Origin: Flavicella sediminum
GTDB taxonomy: Bacteria; Bacteroidota; Bacteroidia; Flavobacteriales; Flavobacteriaceae
NCBI RefSeq assembly: GCF_006381105.1
Contig: NZ_VDET01000002.1
Coordinates: 1,646,123-1,710,122 of the forward strand
Direction: 5' to 3'
DNA length: 64,000 bases
Below the pieces are notes generated by a model that saw only the letters and a program-made list of their open reading frames with translations, had not been told where the DNA came from and ran no database searches. This document shows positions 63,978 through 64,000 of this stretch, piece by piece (the stretch's first letter is position 1; each line of letters starts with the position of its first letter). The translations under genes were made by a program, and so were the position numbers.

Positions 63978-64000
63978 ATGTCGTCTCATTACGAAGCACC
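63978..64000 (+). CDS. actC: Alternative complex III subunit C (NrfD-like), 5' end only
   Basis: Only the first seven codons are in the window (MSSHYEA). The opening resembles that of NrfD-like ActC proteins in Bacteroidota, and the place 30 nt after actB is where actC is expected. The gene runs off the end of the window. Confidence 0.7.

Overview
The window looks like the chromosome of a marine member of the Flavobacteriaceae (Bacteroidota). It is AT-rich. It carries SusC/SusD pairs, type IX secretion (T9SS, Por) C-terminal sorting domains, an alternative complex III operon, and repeated promoter elements of the Bacteroidota form TAnnTTTG. I could not assign a genus from sequence alone.

Positions 1-26,850 hold a polysaccharide utilization locus (PUL), all on the minus strand, in three apparent transcription units. 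Unit 1 (about 6,765 to 58) encodes SusC, SusD and a surface lipoprotein. Unit 2 (about 24,410 to 6,967) encodes ten proteins: a degenerate NodB-type deacetylase-like protein, two non-catalytic proteins each made of two copies of one module, a beta-helix protein, an esterase, a PL14-type lyase, a SASA-type acetylesterase, a GH78 rhamnosidase, a GH3 glycosidase and a GH88 unsaturated glucuronyl hydrolase. Unit 3 (26,702 to 24,570) encodes a second beta-helix protein. Each unit is preceded by the same 44-bp box, placed exactly 44 nt upstream of a TAnnTTTG -7 element. Eight copies of a roughly 190-residue beta-rich module are spread over six of the proteins. GH88 + GH3 + GH78 + lyase + esterases, with no sulfatase, points to an acylated polymer containing glucuronic acid, glucose and rhamnose, for example a gellan-like exopolysaccharide. 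That substrate is an inference. The locus ends next to a tRNA-Leu gene.

Positions 27,200-33,300 hold respiratory genes: heme o synthase, two cytochrome oxidase subunit III proteins, subunit IV, SCO1 with a cysteine-less relative, a DUF420 protein, a small CxxC protein, and an aldo/keto reductase. Positions 33,300-43,500 hold an M3 peptidase, the MoxR/DUF58/DUF4350/DUF4129/SpoIIM/RDD membrane-protein cluster, two tandem DUF805 proteins and a ThiF/rhodanese fusion. Positions 43,700-48,800 hold a small membrane protein and the rimP-nusA-infB operon.

Positions 49,100-50,600 hold a lone GH16 glycosidase and a single-heme cytochrome c that resembles the N-terminal domain of ActA. Positions 50,600-59,000 form a LacI-controlled sucrose-type operon: regulator, two perfect operators 21 bp apart, TonB receptor without SusD, secreted glutaredoxin-like protein, MFS sugar transporter, PfkB kinase and a GH13_18 phosphorylase with a large insertion. 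It ends in a perfect 29-bp-stem hairpin. Positions 59,100-64,000 hold a SPOR protein and, divergently, the start of the alternative complex III operon (actA, actB, first codons of actC).
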